Positions 12,592 through 24,504 are shown, counted from the stretch's first letter. The stretch is DNA of 64,000 nucleotides from Apostichopus japonicus (GCF_037975245.1 NC_092571.1:21003917-21067916), one strand, 5' to 3'. Numbers and translations are program-made. The notes: generated by a model not told the origin, from the sequence alone.

Positions 12592-13982
12592 CCACTCTCA
12601 TATATATCGTTAAGAGCTCCCTCATGACATGCTAATGTTAACAACAGAACGTATGAAAACAACACGACAATGCGCCATGGTTTTACTCCACAACTCGCAG
12701 ATTTTCCACTATCTGTTTGCCATGAGTCGTCGTGTAAGTATCTGGTAGTGCGTGCCGAATACCGGTCACGCGTTGTTTTCCAACCAGGTTTTGTAACGCC
12801 AAACGTTGACTGGTAAGTAATTTGTTTGGTGCTTCTTTGAGCCTCTGTGTCTTGGTTGCTTGGCAAACCAGTTGTTGTTAGATGGTCTGTTACTATCAAT
12901 TTCGCTGTTTGAGTTGTTCTTTTCCCGCCATATCGTACTGTACACAAAACTGTAACATTATAAACTGTCCCGACTCTACTAACGTTAAAATTGTCCAAGG
13001 TTAACTTTGAACCCTCCGTAGTCATGGAAACGTTCATGGATACGGCATCTACGTCGTTACCATCCTCATAGGATAACGTCCACGTAACAGAACCGGTCAC
13101 TTTAGGAAGAGTCCAACAGAGAAACACAATCTGAGTGCCAGGGTCGGGACGCGTAAGGTAATTTTCTGATGAATTGATGTAAACCATTAGATCATCAAAA
13201 ATTCGAAATGATTCAATGTTATCACAAAATCCGAGCACTGATGAAACCGTACACGACACGACTGAATTGTTCAAGAGTTGGACGTCTGAACCAGAGAACG
13301 GAATTTCATAAATTATCTCAGCAAGCCCGACTGGGGTGGATAAAGAGGAAGGGGACGAAGCCCATTGGCTGAGTTCAGTCGACACTTGATTTGACGAAAT
13401 CAGATGTGCGCCAACATTGTCATGACTGAGATCGTCCCTAGTCGCCACACACTGTAAGAAAGCTTTCGACAATCCACTCCAAAATATGCTATCGGTGTAA
13501 CTATGTATGTAACAAAACATAGATGTGTTCGCTCGCACGAATAACTCCACAAAGTAACTCCTTGCAATAATTTGGCGATCCGTTAGGACCTCCGACGTAA
13601 AACAGTAATACGTACCGGAGTGGTCCGGTTGAATGTCGCTAAAGGTAAGCGTTAATCCTGATAACTGTTCGTTAATCGTGATGTTCCCATTTGAAACCAA
13701 TAAGACTCCCCGGTCGACCAAATGGGTGAGGTTAGACCAAGGACCCTTGAAAAGTGATGGTTTAAATCCTCTCTCTGATGATGATGACTCGCATCTTATG
13801 GTGAGGTCACTGCTGTGCCCGGTATAAGCCAAGTAAGCATTTTTAACGATAGATTTGCGTCCATTAATGAAAGGAATGTGGTAAATGTTAGTCCCACTGA
13901 TAGTGAGTTGTGCTTCAGACCCGGGATAAGCTATAATAAATATTATCAAGTAATTGCATAATAATCGCTTAATGATACCCAT
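12579..13982 (-). CDS. Ig-like cell-surface receptor 1, single exon
   Basis: An uninterrupted 467-aa frame starts at the ATG of 13982. Residues 1-24 are a signal peptide. Three Ig-like domains follow: domain 1 with C64 and C127 (SGTYYCF), domain 2 with four cysteines (C157, C178, C244, C253), domain 3 with C289, W301 and C347. A Ser/Thr/Arg-rich stalk covers about 365-430 and a hydrophobic segment 436-451 is near the C-terminus, followed by a 16-residue tail. FKGPWSN at 78-84 and all cysteine positions match the neighbouring receptor at 17486-18664 almost exactly, so the two are paralogues. Many NxS/T sites suggest glycosylation. The stop codon (12581-12579) lies in the inverted repeat of a hAT-like element, so the C-terminus has been altered. 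Ligand unknown; a defence or recognition role is inference. Confidence 0.85.
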   Translation of the reverse strand: MGIIKRLLCNYLIIFIIAYPGSEAQLTISGTNIYHIPFINGRKSIVKNAYLAYTGHSSDLTIRCESSSSERGFKPSLFKGPWSNLTHLVDRGVLLVSNGNITINEQLSGLTLTFSDIQPDHSGTYYCFTSEVLTDRQIIARSYFVELFVRANTSMFCYIHSYTDSIFWSGLSKAFLQCVATRDDLSHDNVGAHLISSNQVSTELSQWASSPSSLSTPVGLAEIIYEIPFSGSDVQLLNNSVVSCTVSSVLGFCDNIESFRIFDDLMVYINSSENYLTRPDPGTQIVFLCWTLPKVTGSVTWTLSYEDGNDVDAVSMNVSMTTEGSKLTLDNFNVSRVGTVYNVTVLCTVRYGGKRTTQTAKLIVTDHLTTTGLPSNQDTEAQRSTKQITYQSTFGVTKPGWKTTRDRYSARTTRYLHDDSWQTDSGKSASCGVKPWRIVVLFSYVLLLTLACHEGALNDIYESGMWA

Positions 13983-16900
13983 GACTACTGCGACGTCGAA
14001 TAACCGACGAATTTCTGGAATTACAGTGTTAAATCAATAATATTCTTTTCGAAAATCGCCAAGGTACTGTTGGTCTTCGAAATACACCGGTGGTTTCCGT
14101 ATCGTTCTAAACAAGCACGCTTCCACACGAAATAGGCTCGTTGTAAGTTTTATTTGACTCTATTCTTTGTATGTCAATTCCTATATTAAACATATGCAAA
14201 TTCATTCAAGTATTAATTAAATAGTTAACGAACTTACTGGTAGAATTAAGTGTCACTCCTTTATTTGAAAAGCTTCATACGGGTTTGAAGAAGATCTATA
14301 CACTGCCATTTATCGAGATATCGATCAACCGCTAGCAATGCACAGAATGATCTCCTGGAAATAAAACGCGAGTTTCTAAAACTGACAGAAACATGGAGCT
14401 CGTCATCAGTTGATCGTAAATTATATGTCATGCGACTACTCGACTTGTCCAAGTCAGTTAATGTCATTGAATCCAGATCGTTCTCCAGAAAGACAAACTT
14501 TCTCGGTTTTCTGGTATCGTGGTTATTTCTACGGAAGCGTAATACGGTCATAACGGTCATCTAACAAGCATAATACAATGAACAAAAGATAATCTTCCCC
14601 TCTCTCACACAGACACATTTACATCAATGAATATTAGTTGGTGCATGAATTTCGAGTTATTTTATTTCTGTATATAACCTTAGGAAAAAAGGTGAATTGA
14701 TTGATTAACAGTAATTAAGTCATATGTCGAACCGTCGTTAACACATAAAATCACTATCAACAGAAACAAAGCAAACTAGAGAGAGAGAGGTGAAAAGAGG
14801 AAACAACAACATTGTATACGCGTCTTGATGCATGTGAAACACGCCATAGGCTTACCTTCGTGCAACTGAGATGTGGGTTGGTGTTTCCGAATGAAGCACT
14901 ATATAAATTGACAACGTAGGTTAATTGATTCAAGTTAATATCTCTACACAGCTGGCGTGATTCCGGTTGCGTATATTGAATTTCCTGACGCAATTTCGAA
15001 TCATCTCATTGTGCATTTTATACCGTAACATTTCATAGATTTTTGTTATCCATTTACAATCCCCCATCCCACCCCCCCCCCCCCGCATTCACACACCCTT
15101 TAACTTCTGCCATTGTTTTCCCTCCTGTGTTGTCTTTCTTTGTTATTAGTCTCGGTGGTTATTCTCTCTGTTTTCCTCTTTCTCTTCTTTACACACCTGC
15201 CCGACATTATACCAACAGTTTAACCTTTGGATAATTTGTCATCTGGCAACGAACTATAGTTTCCCTATTAGTAGTCTTTCGAAGCATATCTCTCGATAAG
15301 AGATATAAAATTTGAGAGTTTTTTTCCCTTCTATCTTGTTGTTTTGAAGATGAATTCCGTCCAACTATGACACAGAAATTTGAAATCGTGCTCATTTCAG
15401 AAATATTAAAATGCCATCCGCGTTTGTCGAAAGTATAACATCACTTCCCACGCTTGGTTATAGGTCAAATAATCTTCGAAATATTTTAATTCTATCTATC
15501 CAGCACGTGCTGTTCTTTCCGACAATGATATCATATTGGTAAGTTATGTTATTCAACTATTCATCTTGATAACTTAGTTCTCGACAACCAATGTTTTCTA
15601 TCAATTCATGTTATCGACGTTTATTTCCCCATAAGAACTTTCTTGTCAAAAACGATCGGAATTTTGATATCCATCGACAACTGTCAAACTTTGTTTTTCA
15701 CATATTTGCGGTGAGTTCACAAACCAACCTCGTTTATGTCAATTCAAGTTTACAAGTTAACACTAAACAAGAGTAGTACATAAAATCTGAACTAAATTCA
15801 AAAATTAATTCTTGACGACAATTTTCTGAAATGTTACCGACTGATTTAGGTAGGACAATGAAGCTCTATGGAATGGTGCTCTGAGCTCGAATTTTCCAAG
15901 AATGAATGTAAAAATGCACCCCCTTCCCACATATTGAGCAGTATCCCTCCCAAAATACCTTGAAAGTTCGCGAATATTCAGACAGAGGCGGGAAAAAGGA
16001 TGACGCATTTGACAACGAATTCTGACACAAGAAAATTGTTCTTATACGGAAGTAGTAACGAAAATAGTAGTTGTTTTTAGTTTTCAACTTCATTTTAATC
16101 TGGTATAGTATGACATGATGTGGTACGATATGGTGTGGTACGGTATGGCACGGTGTGGTGCGGTACGGGTCGGTGCGATGTGATAGGGTGGAATAGGGTT
16201 TGGTGTGATATATGGTATATGGTGCGGTACGATGAGATGGGGTGGTGTGTTATGGTATGTTGTGGTGTGCTATGGTAACGTATGGCATGTATTGTACGAT
16301 GTTCTGTTTTAAGGTGTGGGTAAGTTATGGTATGCTGCGGTATGGCATTATAGGTTAACGGTGCGTTATGGTGTGATGGGTTAGGGTGTGGTGTGGAACG
16401 GTATGGTGTGGTGTGGTTCTGTGTGTTGTGGTCGAGATTGGAAGGGTATGTAAATTGATTGCTTGGCTTGTGGTAACATGGTGTTTTTAAGGTATGGTAT
16501 GGTGCGGTATGGTATGTTACTGTGTGGTATATAATACCACACTGTTTGATGTAAATGCCGGGTGCCTGAAAACTACGACGGTTCTGTAAGTCCACCAAAA
16601 TCACAAAACTAATGATGAAAGTAGGTATGATTGTTTCCCATAAAAACGCAATGCAACAACTTTGTGGTACACAACCATACTTTATTAGATGACATGCTGG
16701 TTTATAAATCACTAATGATAAATAATTACCATGAGAGTGTAATTACATGTATTACGTAGATTTAGGGTATCCTATGAGCATGCGTGAATATTACGTGCAT
16801 GGCTTGGAACGAGCGACGCAAAGTAACACACTTGAAATGCGAAATGCAGTCTTGATTTTTCGATATTTATCATAAGCAGTATAAAATTGAGCTGTTCAGA

Positions 16901-17485
16901 TATATAGGATGTTAATATCCCCCATTACTTACTTCGGTGAATTAGTTAAACATATGCGTAAGAAACCCATTTTTGCCAACAAAATGTCACTTTCTAATAA
17001 CATTTTCCTTAATTTCTCAACAAACGAAAATTTCTTAAAAATTAAAAGAGCTATACATATATATATATATACACACATTTCAATTATATGCATTTCTCAT
17101 ATACATAGAACACAAAACAGGAGTGCTTTACCCCTCCCACCCATTCAAGGTACCATTCGGCCCCTGACGTTTAGTTTCTTTTTTCCTAAACAATAACATA
17201 AATTGTGACTTTAAAACTACTTAAAAACTTGAAGATATTGACAAAACACGCTATGTTTGGCAGAATACAATGGTAGAGTTATAAACAAAACCTGTGTCGA
17301 TAGGGCGAAAAGCGGTCACTTAAAAAACGGGGATTTCCATTAATCATTTGCAACTTTAAGTAACAATAACATCATAAACTATATAGATCTCACTCTGGGA
17401 TCTTACTCAAGTTTTCAATTGACACCAAATATAGACCAGCTTTTATCCCTTATGTTTTAAATCAGTTATAATACTGCTTATACTT
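13983..17485. other. Spacer between Ig-like genes 1 and 2
   Basis: I see no supported gene. A minus-strand frame at 14261-14560 has no recognisable domain. The stretch includes the promoter side of receptor 1 (left), the GGTATGGTGTGG array near 16115-16535 and the downstream region of receptor 2 (right). Confidence 0.5.
16112..16535. repeat. TATGGTGTGG-type imperfect tandem repeat
   Basis: About 420 bases are built mainly from words such as TATGGTGTGG, TACGGTATGG and GTGCGGTACG, roughly five- to ten-base units with heavy divergence. The minus-strand reading frame across it (Tyr/His/Thr/Pro-rich) comes from the repeat and is not a gene. Confidence 0.8.
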
Positions 17486-18664
17486 TCACAATATCAGTTG
17501 AAGGATAAACGGAAGTATGAAGATTATCAAACCATGGCTGGTTCTTAACCCGGCATCATCCATGTTAGGTGAAAGTGATTGAAATGGTATTGAAAATCCC
17601 GAGGCAGAAATTCCTTTCCCGAGGTCAACGTCGCAAGAAACAGTTAAATTGTAGTCCTCTTCACCGGAAAGGTTAATGTTATTCAATTGCAATATGGATC
17701 CCTCGGAAGTCTGACGTATACTCATAGTAGGCATGTTGTCGTTCTGAATTTCGGACAATTCCGATAGAGACCACACGAACGTTCCGATGACGTTTGGTGA
17801 CGTCACACAAGCAAATTCTACTGACGTCATGTCCACAGAAAGTAACTTTGATGATACTTTCACCTGCAATTCGGAGTAGACTTTCAAAGGTGCAATATTT
17901 TCGCAAAGATTCTGAATGTTCATTCTCGAACAGGTCACAATCGAGTTATTGAATTTGTCCACATTTATTGGATCAATGTCAAATATGATTTCTCCGAAAG
18001 GGTAAAATGTCGTGAGATCAGAGCGAAAAGAAGCCGCCAGAGCAACCTCTGTTTGATCGTCTGTTTCAGGATCAAGGAGATCAACACGAATGATAATTCC
18101 AGTCTGAAGATCCAGTAAATTAGTTAGACAATGAATCGGTGTGGCGGGAGATTCACCTGTAAAGATAACACTATCAGTACGGCGATGAATCATACAAAAC
18201 AACGTAGGTGTCGTCTGCACTTCCAATTCGGCAAAAGCGACTTCAACTCTGGTTTCAGTGTCTGAGACTGGTACACTCGCAAAACAGTAATATGTACCTG
18301 AAGTGTCAGGTGTTACTTCAGTAAACGTGATATGATAACCAGACGAATCCATGATGTGGGAGAGATTTGGGTCCATGTAAACAACTGTACCCCGGTCGAC
18401 GAGTTGCGTAGGATTGGACCAAGGTCCTTTGAAGACAGATGGGCCACGATCATCACTTCTGGTCGGAAGATGACATGTCAACATCATACCGGAGCTAAAC
18501 CCTTGATAAGCAAGGTATGCTGGTTTGACAAAACCCTCATGCAAAGAATGGAATGGAATGCTGTGCACGTCAGACCCACTGAACACGAGTTGCATAGTAC
18601 ACTCTACTACAAGTACACAGAGTAATATGAAACTTCCGATTAGGTGGTATTTCGCGAAACCCAT
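17486..18664 (-). CDS. Ig-like cell-surface receptor 2, single exon, GPI-like C-terminus
   Basis: A 392-aa uninterrupted frame starts at the ATG at 18664-18662. The frame stays open a little further upstream to 18691 but has no ATG there. The signal peptide is residues 1-24. Domain 1 has C64 and C127 (TSGTYYCF) with FKGPWSN at 78-84. Domain 2 has C157, C179, C245 and C254. Domain 3 has C286, W298 and C344. The protein ends in a bare hydrophobic stretch (about 378-392, GLIIFILPFILQLIL) preceded by small residues (DDAG), the layout of a GPI-anchor signal. It is a paralogue of receptor 1, with cysteine spacing identical through domain 1 and within a few residues elsewhere. Probably an outer-leaflet membrane protein. 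The ligand cannot be told from sequence. Confidence 0.85.
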   Translation of the reverse strand: MGFAKYHLIGSFILLCVLVVECTMQLVFSGSDVHSIPFHSLHEGFVKPAYLAYQGFSSGMMLTCHLPTRSDDRGPSVFKGPWSNPTQLVDRGTVVYMDPNLSHIMDSSGYHITFTEVTPDTSGTYYCFASVPVSDTETRVEVAFAELEVQTTPTLFCMIHRRTDSVIFTGESPATPIHCLTNLLDLQTGIIIRVDLLDPETDDQTEVALAASFRSDLTTFYPFGEIIFDIDPINVDKFNNSIVTCSRMNIQNLCENIAPLKVYSELQVKVSSKLLSVDMTSVEFACVTSPNVIGTFVWSLSELSEIQNDNMPTMSIRQTSEGSILQLNNINLSGEEDYNLTVSCDVDLGKGISASGFSIPFQSLSPNMDDAGLRTSHGLIIFILPFILQLIL

Positions 18665-20751
18665 GTCGACTCTTCTGTAACGTTTTTCCAAGTTGAGAAA
18701 ATCCTTAAAGGAAGAAATCTCGAGTCAACTCTTTGCGACACAGTTCTCCCTCAGCAATGTGCAAGCTGAAATAGAGCTAAATATACGAATTTCACTTCAT
18801 ATGTATATATGTACATATAAATACCTATGACTCATCAACATATATGCTTGTTACGGATGGAATCCGAATAAGACCACTGAACTAATAAGCCTCCAGAAAG
18901 CAAAAACTCCATGTAACCAACTTCAAACAGGAAATTGCTATGACTTATTCGGGGTTAACAATTCTGTCTTTGTATTCTACTAGAGGTTTATATAACAGTA
19001 TTAAGGCATGTAGCCTTCCTGGCCATTCTAAGTGCAATCGCTGTCCCAGTTTCAAAATTAATCGAGGTGAAAACATTTTGAAGATTCAGTTGAGTCATTG
19101 CTGGCCAGCTTTAAAGCCAAACTATAACTATTCAGACCATTCAGATTCGGTGACGTGTTACGGCACCGTATAAACCGATCAATGCCAAACAATTACGTAG
19201 TGAACTATATACAGAGAGAACAAAAAGACAGAAACCTTCATCACAGATTTGCTTCGCCATCGTTGGAATTCTATTGTTCTGAAAATTTGTTAAGGTTTTC
19301 GAAAAGATATAAAAACAGACAGTAAAGCTTAGAGGCTAGGTAAACTTAGTCACCATCTTTGAACTGAACTATTTTCGTATGAAATCCATTTTGTCAAAGG
19401 GTTGTTTTGCCTGAGTAGATTGAACTTGGCGAAAACTCTTGTCAATGAGGTCAAGAACTGTTATGTTAAAATTACGATAGGATTTAACGTTTCCTAGGTT
19501 AACTTCTTTTTTTTACGTTTATGTTTGTCCCTCTATAATTCCTTTTCCATGATACTAAACTAAAACTACATATGAAAGATATGAAGTTGACTTACGTCTC
19601 CCCATTACAGATAAACAACGACTCTGGAATTTTTAGACTTGCCAAAGTCTTCTTTTCAGTAAATGAAATAGGCCTACTCCTATAGAACACGACAAGCGTG
19701 TTTATTGACATTTTTTGCCGAATTCTAGAGATCAACCATGACTCTACAAACTCCGAAATCATCTTAGTTTGTGAATCATGACTGAGTCGGATCTCAGAAA
19801 GCAATCTATAGGAATGGAGCAACTATTAAATGCAATGGAAAATGTAAAGTTCATGGCAAATTCAATAACGAGTCTATTTATTATACACTATAAACCACTT
19901 TGAACACGTTGAAGCAAACCCTTACGTAAGGCTTTGTAAACCTGGTAACATCGTTTGACTTCAACTCTCTTCCGTTTGGATGTCAGTTTCCGCGAGATTA
20001 TAGGCTATGAGGTCTTATTCGCAAGTTACTCAAGGCCAGTTTTACGTGGGTTGAAGAATTGACCAGCTGACCAAGCGGAACCATCCGTTCACACGATCAC
20101 AGTACAGCCATTTGAATGACGATTAGTAAGAAACTAAATGGGTTCCGTCATTCAGAAAAGCCAAAGGGAACTAAATCACAATTCCCTTCAGCATGTGCAA
20201 GATATACAGTACCTTCCTATTTCTGTCGAGGATTACAAAGGTATAGATCCATGCGCGTCTGTGATGAGAGGTGCGCTGTAACGTGAAGAAGATACACAGT
20301 TTGGCTTCTATATATATATACGTAGAGCTGACTAACTATACGGATGGGATGTCTGTCAGTTTATGGGCTGGCAAAACTTAGATCTGTGAAGGACAAAGAG
20401 TAGAATATCAACGAAGAATAAAAAATAACTAAATGGATTTCAGGAGTGTTCAGTTGCTGAATCGTCATTTTTAGCCTAATTGTCGCGAATTTCTGTGAAT
20501 GCAATTAGGCAGTACATGTGACACCGACTGGTGACGAAAGAAATCAACTCTGAATTGCTCATTTCTGCAATCGTGTATTTTATGTGTTTGTCGGTAAGTT
20601 ATTGGTGAGACTTGGCGGCCTAGTAAACATATGTGGGATTTATACGGTGAACTAGTCTGTGTTATGACTTTGCTTCAGAAACTAGTAATGATGAACTATT
20701 TAAGATAATCACATTCCATGAAATGTTCATTGATCGCTAAATTCATCGAAA
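18665..20751. other. Spacer between divergent Ig-like genes 2 and 3
   Basis: This 2.1-kb spacer separates receptor 2 (minus) from receptor 3 (plus), so both promoters should lie here. I see no gene and no clear repeat. A TATATATATA run near 20310 could serve as a TATA-like element for receptor 3 but is weak evidence. Confidence 0.5.
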
Positions 20752-22386
20752 ATGGCGTTCTTCATGAGGACGTGCTTAGCTTTGTTACTTCATCGAATCA
20801 CGTTTGCTGCCGACGTCAGTCTCTCCTTCGAAATACCGCCGATTTTTGGCGCCAACCAGTACCTTGCATATAACGGTGAGACGGTATACATGGTTTGCCG
20901 ATTACCGTCTATGGAAGCCAAACCGCCAACAATTTTGAAAGGCGATTCCTTCGACGCCCTGGTTATAGTCGAAGATGGTTTACTCCGGGAAAGTATTTCT
21001 GGAAAATATTCACTTCAAGTAGATGATCTTTCCTACATCGTGGAAATCTCAAATTTAAATACAGATGATAGTGATTTCTATGCATGCGCATCAGAAGTAA
21101 CAACGTTCTGGTTTTTCAGAGAGGTCCTTGTTGATGTCGTACACTTGTTTGTTGACGACCAACCAACCCAGCTACTCGAACCAACCTGTCTTTTGGACAG
21201 TATCACTGAAGGAATATTCTTTATCGGAGACAACGTCAGAATCATTTGTATAATACCTCATCGTGGATCCATAGGGGCTGGGGAAGACGATTTGGGGGCT
21301 AACGGAAGGGAGGATGAGTTTCTTCTTCAGTTGATTACAAAAGAAGCCTCGGCGACAAGTGTAGCTTATCATGAGGATAGTATATTTCAGTCAGATGAGA
21401 CACCAAACGTACATTATCACAAACGAATTTATGAGATTCGTGACATTAACCTCGAACAAGATGACTCGTATTTAGTCTGCTCTTACAATGGAGAGGCAAC
21501 AGGGTCAAACTATTGTGACGAATTACCGCGTATTCATGTATATGAGAAATTGTCTGTCTTTCTTACAACAGAAATGAAAACAATAATAAATGGCGACTCT
21601 GTTATGTTTACATGTAGTTCCATCCCGGATATGTTTGCGAACGTTGATTGGACGTTATCGGACAATGGTGATTACACAGTGGCATCATCGTGGACTTGGC
21701 AGACGACAGATGGTGCAATGTTGGCGGTAAATGGAATTCAGTTTGCGTCCGATAAAGGAGGTGTCATGACTGTTTCTTGCAATGTGACTATCGGTACGAA
21801 TAGCGTTACACAACAAGCTGTGTGTTACCAAGGTAACGAACATGAAGGCATGTTTACTACAGAACAGGACCAAAACAGCGATTCAGCAGCGAGGTCACGT
21901 GACGGTGGCATTACGTTGTTAATTGTCCCGGTGATGATTGGAGCGTTCATTGTTTTAACCATAGTCGTAGCGCTCACTGTCTTTTTAAAATGTCGACGGA
22001 AATCAGAAATAGTGACGAATAAAGACATAGGAACTTCTAATGAATTGTGTACTGTTGAAAATGACTGCATTGACAGTTCAAGCAAGGAAGTAGACACGAT
22101 TAAAAGGGAAGTTAACTTCGTACATGCGACGACCGCGCAAGACGACACAGAGTACACATACATCGAAACCGAAAGGAAGAATCATGGTGACGCTATAGGT
22201 AACTATAACGAATCGAAGGATAAGGGCGAACTAACAGACAGTAAGAAGGAAACACACACAGCCGCACACATCATACAAAATGAAGGAACGCAAGGGAGTC
22301 CGCCAGCTAATGCGTTAGAATTGGGTTTATCAAGGGAAAACTCAGAGGCCACTGTGAATGTCATTTATGAACCCTATGATGATTAA
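20752..22386 (+). CDS. Ig-like transmembrane receptor 3 with cytoplasmic tyrosines, single exon
   Basis: A 544-aa uninterrupted frame. The signal peptide is about 1-20. Domain 1 has C49 and C112 (DDSDFYACAS). Domain 2 has C146, C166, C243 and C255. Domain 3 has C288, W300 and C343. The eight cysteines fall in the same order as in the two minus-strand neighbours, but FKGPW is replaced by LKGDS. A transmembrane segment covers about 386-412 (LLIVPVMIGAFIVLTIVVAL) followed by the stop-transfer KCRRK. The tail of about 130 residues is acidic and has tyrosines in EYTYIE (468, 470) and VIYEPYDD (539, 542) that could dock SH2 domains. They are not canonical ITIM or ITAM motifs. The likely role is the signalling member of a receptor family; partner and ligand are unknown. 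Confidence 0.87.
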   Translation: MAFFMRTCLALLLHRITFAADVSLSFEIPPIFGANQYLAYNGETVYMVCRLPSMEAKPPTILKGDSFDALVIVEDGLLRESISGKYSLQVDDLSYIVEISNLNTDDSDFYACASEVTTFWFFREVLVDVVHLFVDDQPTQLLEPTCLLDSITEGIFFIGDNVRIICIIPHRGSIGAGEDDLGANGREDEFLLQLITKEASATSVAYHEDSIFQSDETPNVHYHKRIYEIRDINLEQDDSYLVCSYNGEATGSNYCDELPRIHVYEKLSVFLTTEMKTIINGDSVMFTCSSIPDMFANVDWTLSDNGDYTVASSWTWQTTDGAMLAVNGIQFASDKGGVMTVSCNVTIGTNSVTQQAVCYQGNEHEGMFTTEQDQNSDSAARSRDGGITLLIVPVMIGAFIVLTIVVALTVFLKCRRKSEIVTNKDIGTSNELCTVENDCIDSSSKEVDTIKREVNFVHATTAQDDTEYTYIETERKNHGDAIGNYNESKDKGELTDSKKETHTAAHIIQNEGTQGSPPANALELGLSRENSEATVNVIYEPYDD

Positions 22387-23890
22387 ATCATGTTAGTCAT
22401 GTTGAACCTGTATTTCTTGCTAACGAGAGAAACATAATAATGTTTTTTGACCTTTTTTTTTTTGGGGGGGGGGGACATTTTGAAACTTGGAATTGGAATT
22501 ACAGTATCACCAAACTAAAACCAAATAAAATAAAAAAAGAAGAAAGTATAGGAACACATGATACGACCAAACGCTTACGTCATTATGCTGATAAACATTA
22601 ACCGGATTATACTTAACCTGTCAATTAATCCCGTAGCCAGAAATTCTGTGTTGCGCATTCATATGATTAAGGGAGGGGCCTCAACAGTTTACGGACGGTT
22701 GCACTTATTTTTTTCCTGTTACTTCCAGGTGACATTTACTGTATATACACATGCACATGGTGGTGGTACAAAAAAAAAAAGGGGGAGAGGGGGGGGGGGG
22801 CAGTAATCTGCACAGGAATGGGAAGGAGACTACTATCAAGTGCCCCTACCTAGCTAAATACGGACCTATTTTAATTTTCAAGAATTGTGCAACCACGGCA
22901 TAGGTGGAGTCGGATATTATGATTCTTTGCCCTCGCCGCTTTGAGCTGAACGATTTGAATGTGATTTTCATGATGAAGTTTATAAATTTCGAAATATCAT
23001 AAATATTACTGTGTATAACTTATACTTTAATTGAAAAGGAAGGACCGAACACACTTTCTGGTAGTACTACATTGCTTAAAGGCATTGGAGATTCGCCCCA
23101 AATCGCGTGCGCTGCACATTTACTTTACAAGTGTAGGGCCTACACAAAAAGGTTACGTTTAGAGGGGCTGCCGTGGGCTTTGAGATCACATTTGGAAGGT
23201 CATTAGTTTGGAAAGTGAGCTTGTGTATTACATAACTATTTCGCCTATACTGAAGCAAAGGTAAAGCCTATGGATAATGTGCGCGTTAAGGTGGGGTTGC
23301 CCCCGGTGAATCTACCTCAATGGCCTCTTAATTGCCTCATGCAGTAGAAATCAAAATGGTAGTAGTATTATAAGGGTACATGCTAGTTAATGGAGAGTAA
23401 TAATGTATTCAATGTACCAATTAGCTATTCAAAGATATTCTTTACTATTGCACAGGCAAAGTCAACTGATTAGATTAGTTATTTTTTATTCAGTTAAATG
23501 TGAGGTTATAACCATTAAAGTCTCAATACGTGTTTGCTGATGAACTTCGGAAAACAAACTTGGCAAGTAGATTCACTGAATGTTCTTATGCTAAATGCAC
23601 TCTGACCAGGTGGGTTTAATGAGAAAAGATGTCGCACTCGAAAATGTATAAAGAAGAAACTTCACCAAAGCTGATGTTTATCCTGTTCTATAAACAATAA
23701 ACTGCAACCTATAAGTGTGATTGTTCTTCATTCTGGGCATCGATTATTCAAGTAACTCTTTCCAAAGGGGTGCACAAAGCCCTCTCGGGTCAAACGTGAA
23801 CGAAATAGCCAATATTATAAACAGAATGGAAGATAAGAGGCTTACCAAAGCATGACAACAATCGTCAAAATTCACCAACTTTATATGTTA
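22387..23890. other. Intergenic stretch, nothing recognised
   Basis: AT-rich DNA with poly-G runs near 22462 and 22788. It should contain the 3' UTR of receptor 3. I see no gene, RNA or complete repeat. Confidence 0.5.
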
Positions 23891-23894
23891 AAAA

Positions 23895-24045
23895 AGGTAC
23901 ACCTCCCCTTTGGTACACCTCCCCCTTTGGTACACCTTCTCCTCTCGTACCGACCTCCCCCTCTCGTACACCCCCACTCTCGTACACCTCCCCCTCTCGT
24001 AAACCTCCCCCTCTCGTACACCTCTCCCTCTCGTACTCCTCGCCC
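23895..24045. repeat. 18-bp tandem repeat (CTCCCCCTCTCGTACAC type)
   Basis: About eight imperfect copies of an 18-bp unit ACCTCCCCCTCTCGTACA. It runs directly into the 19-bp array on its right, which shares the CTCGT core, so the two arrays may have a common origin. Confidence 0.85.
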
Positions 24046-24496
24046 ACTCGTCTCCTGTTCAAGTACTCGTCTCCTGCTTAAGTACTCGTCTTCTGTTCAA
24101 GTACTCGTCTCCTGTTTAAGTACTCGTCTTCTGTTCAAGTACTCGTCTCCTGTTCAAGTACTCGTCTCCTGTTCAAGTACTCGACTCCTGTTCAAGTACT
24201 CGTCTTCTGTTCAAGTACTCGTCTCCTGTTCAAGTACTCGTCTCCTGTTCAAGTACTCGTCTCCTGTTTAAGTACTCGACTCCTGTTCAAGTACTCGACT
24301 CCTGTTTAAGTACTCGACTCCTGTTCAAGTACTCGACTCCTGTTTAAGTACTCGACTCCTGTTCAAGTACTCGACTCCTGTTTAAGTACTCGTCTCCTGT
24401 TCAAGTACTCGACTCCTGTTTAAGTACTCGACTCCTGTTCAAGTACTCGTCTCCTGTTTAAGTACTCGTCTCCTGTTCAAGTACTCGTCTCCTGTT
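24046..24496. repeat. 19-bp minisatellite, about 23 copies
   Basis: Tandem unit AGTACTCGTCTCCTGTTCA with few variants (CGTC/CGAC, CTCC/TTCC, TTCA/TTTA). Successive unit starts at 24063, 24082 and 24101 fix the period at 19 bp. Toward the right end CGTC and CGAC variants alternate. The open frame over it on the plus strand is a by-product: three units make a 19-residue peptide repeat. Confidence 0.93.
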
Positions 24497-24504
24497 ATAT
24501 TCTA

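Noticed and set aside
14261-14560. 99-aa minus-strand frame between Ig-like genes
   Set aside because: No domain, signal peptide or splice context recognised; length is within chance for this DNA.
16095-16712. 205-aa minus-strand frame rich in Tyr, His, Thr and Pro
   Set aside because: It is the translation of the TATGGTGTGG tandem repeat.
23852-24271. 139-aa plus-strand frame with RLLFKYSS-like repeats
   Set aside because: Produced by the 18/19-bp minisatellites; no unique sequence supports a gene.
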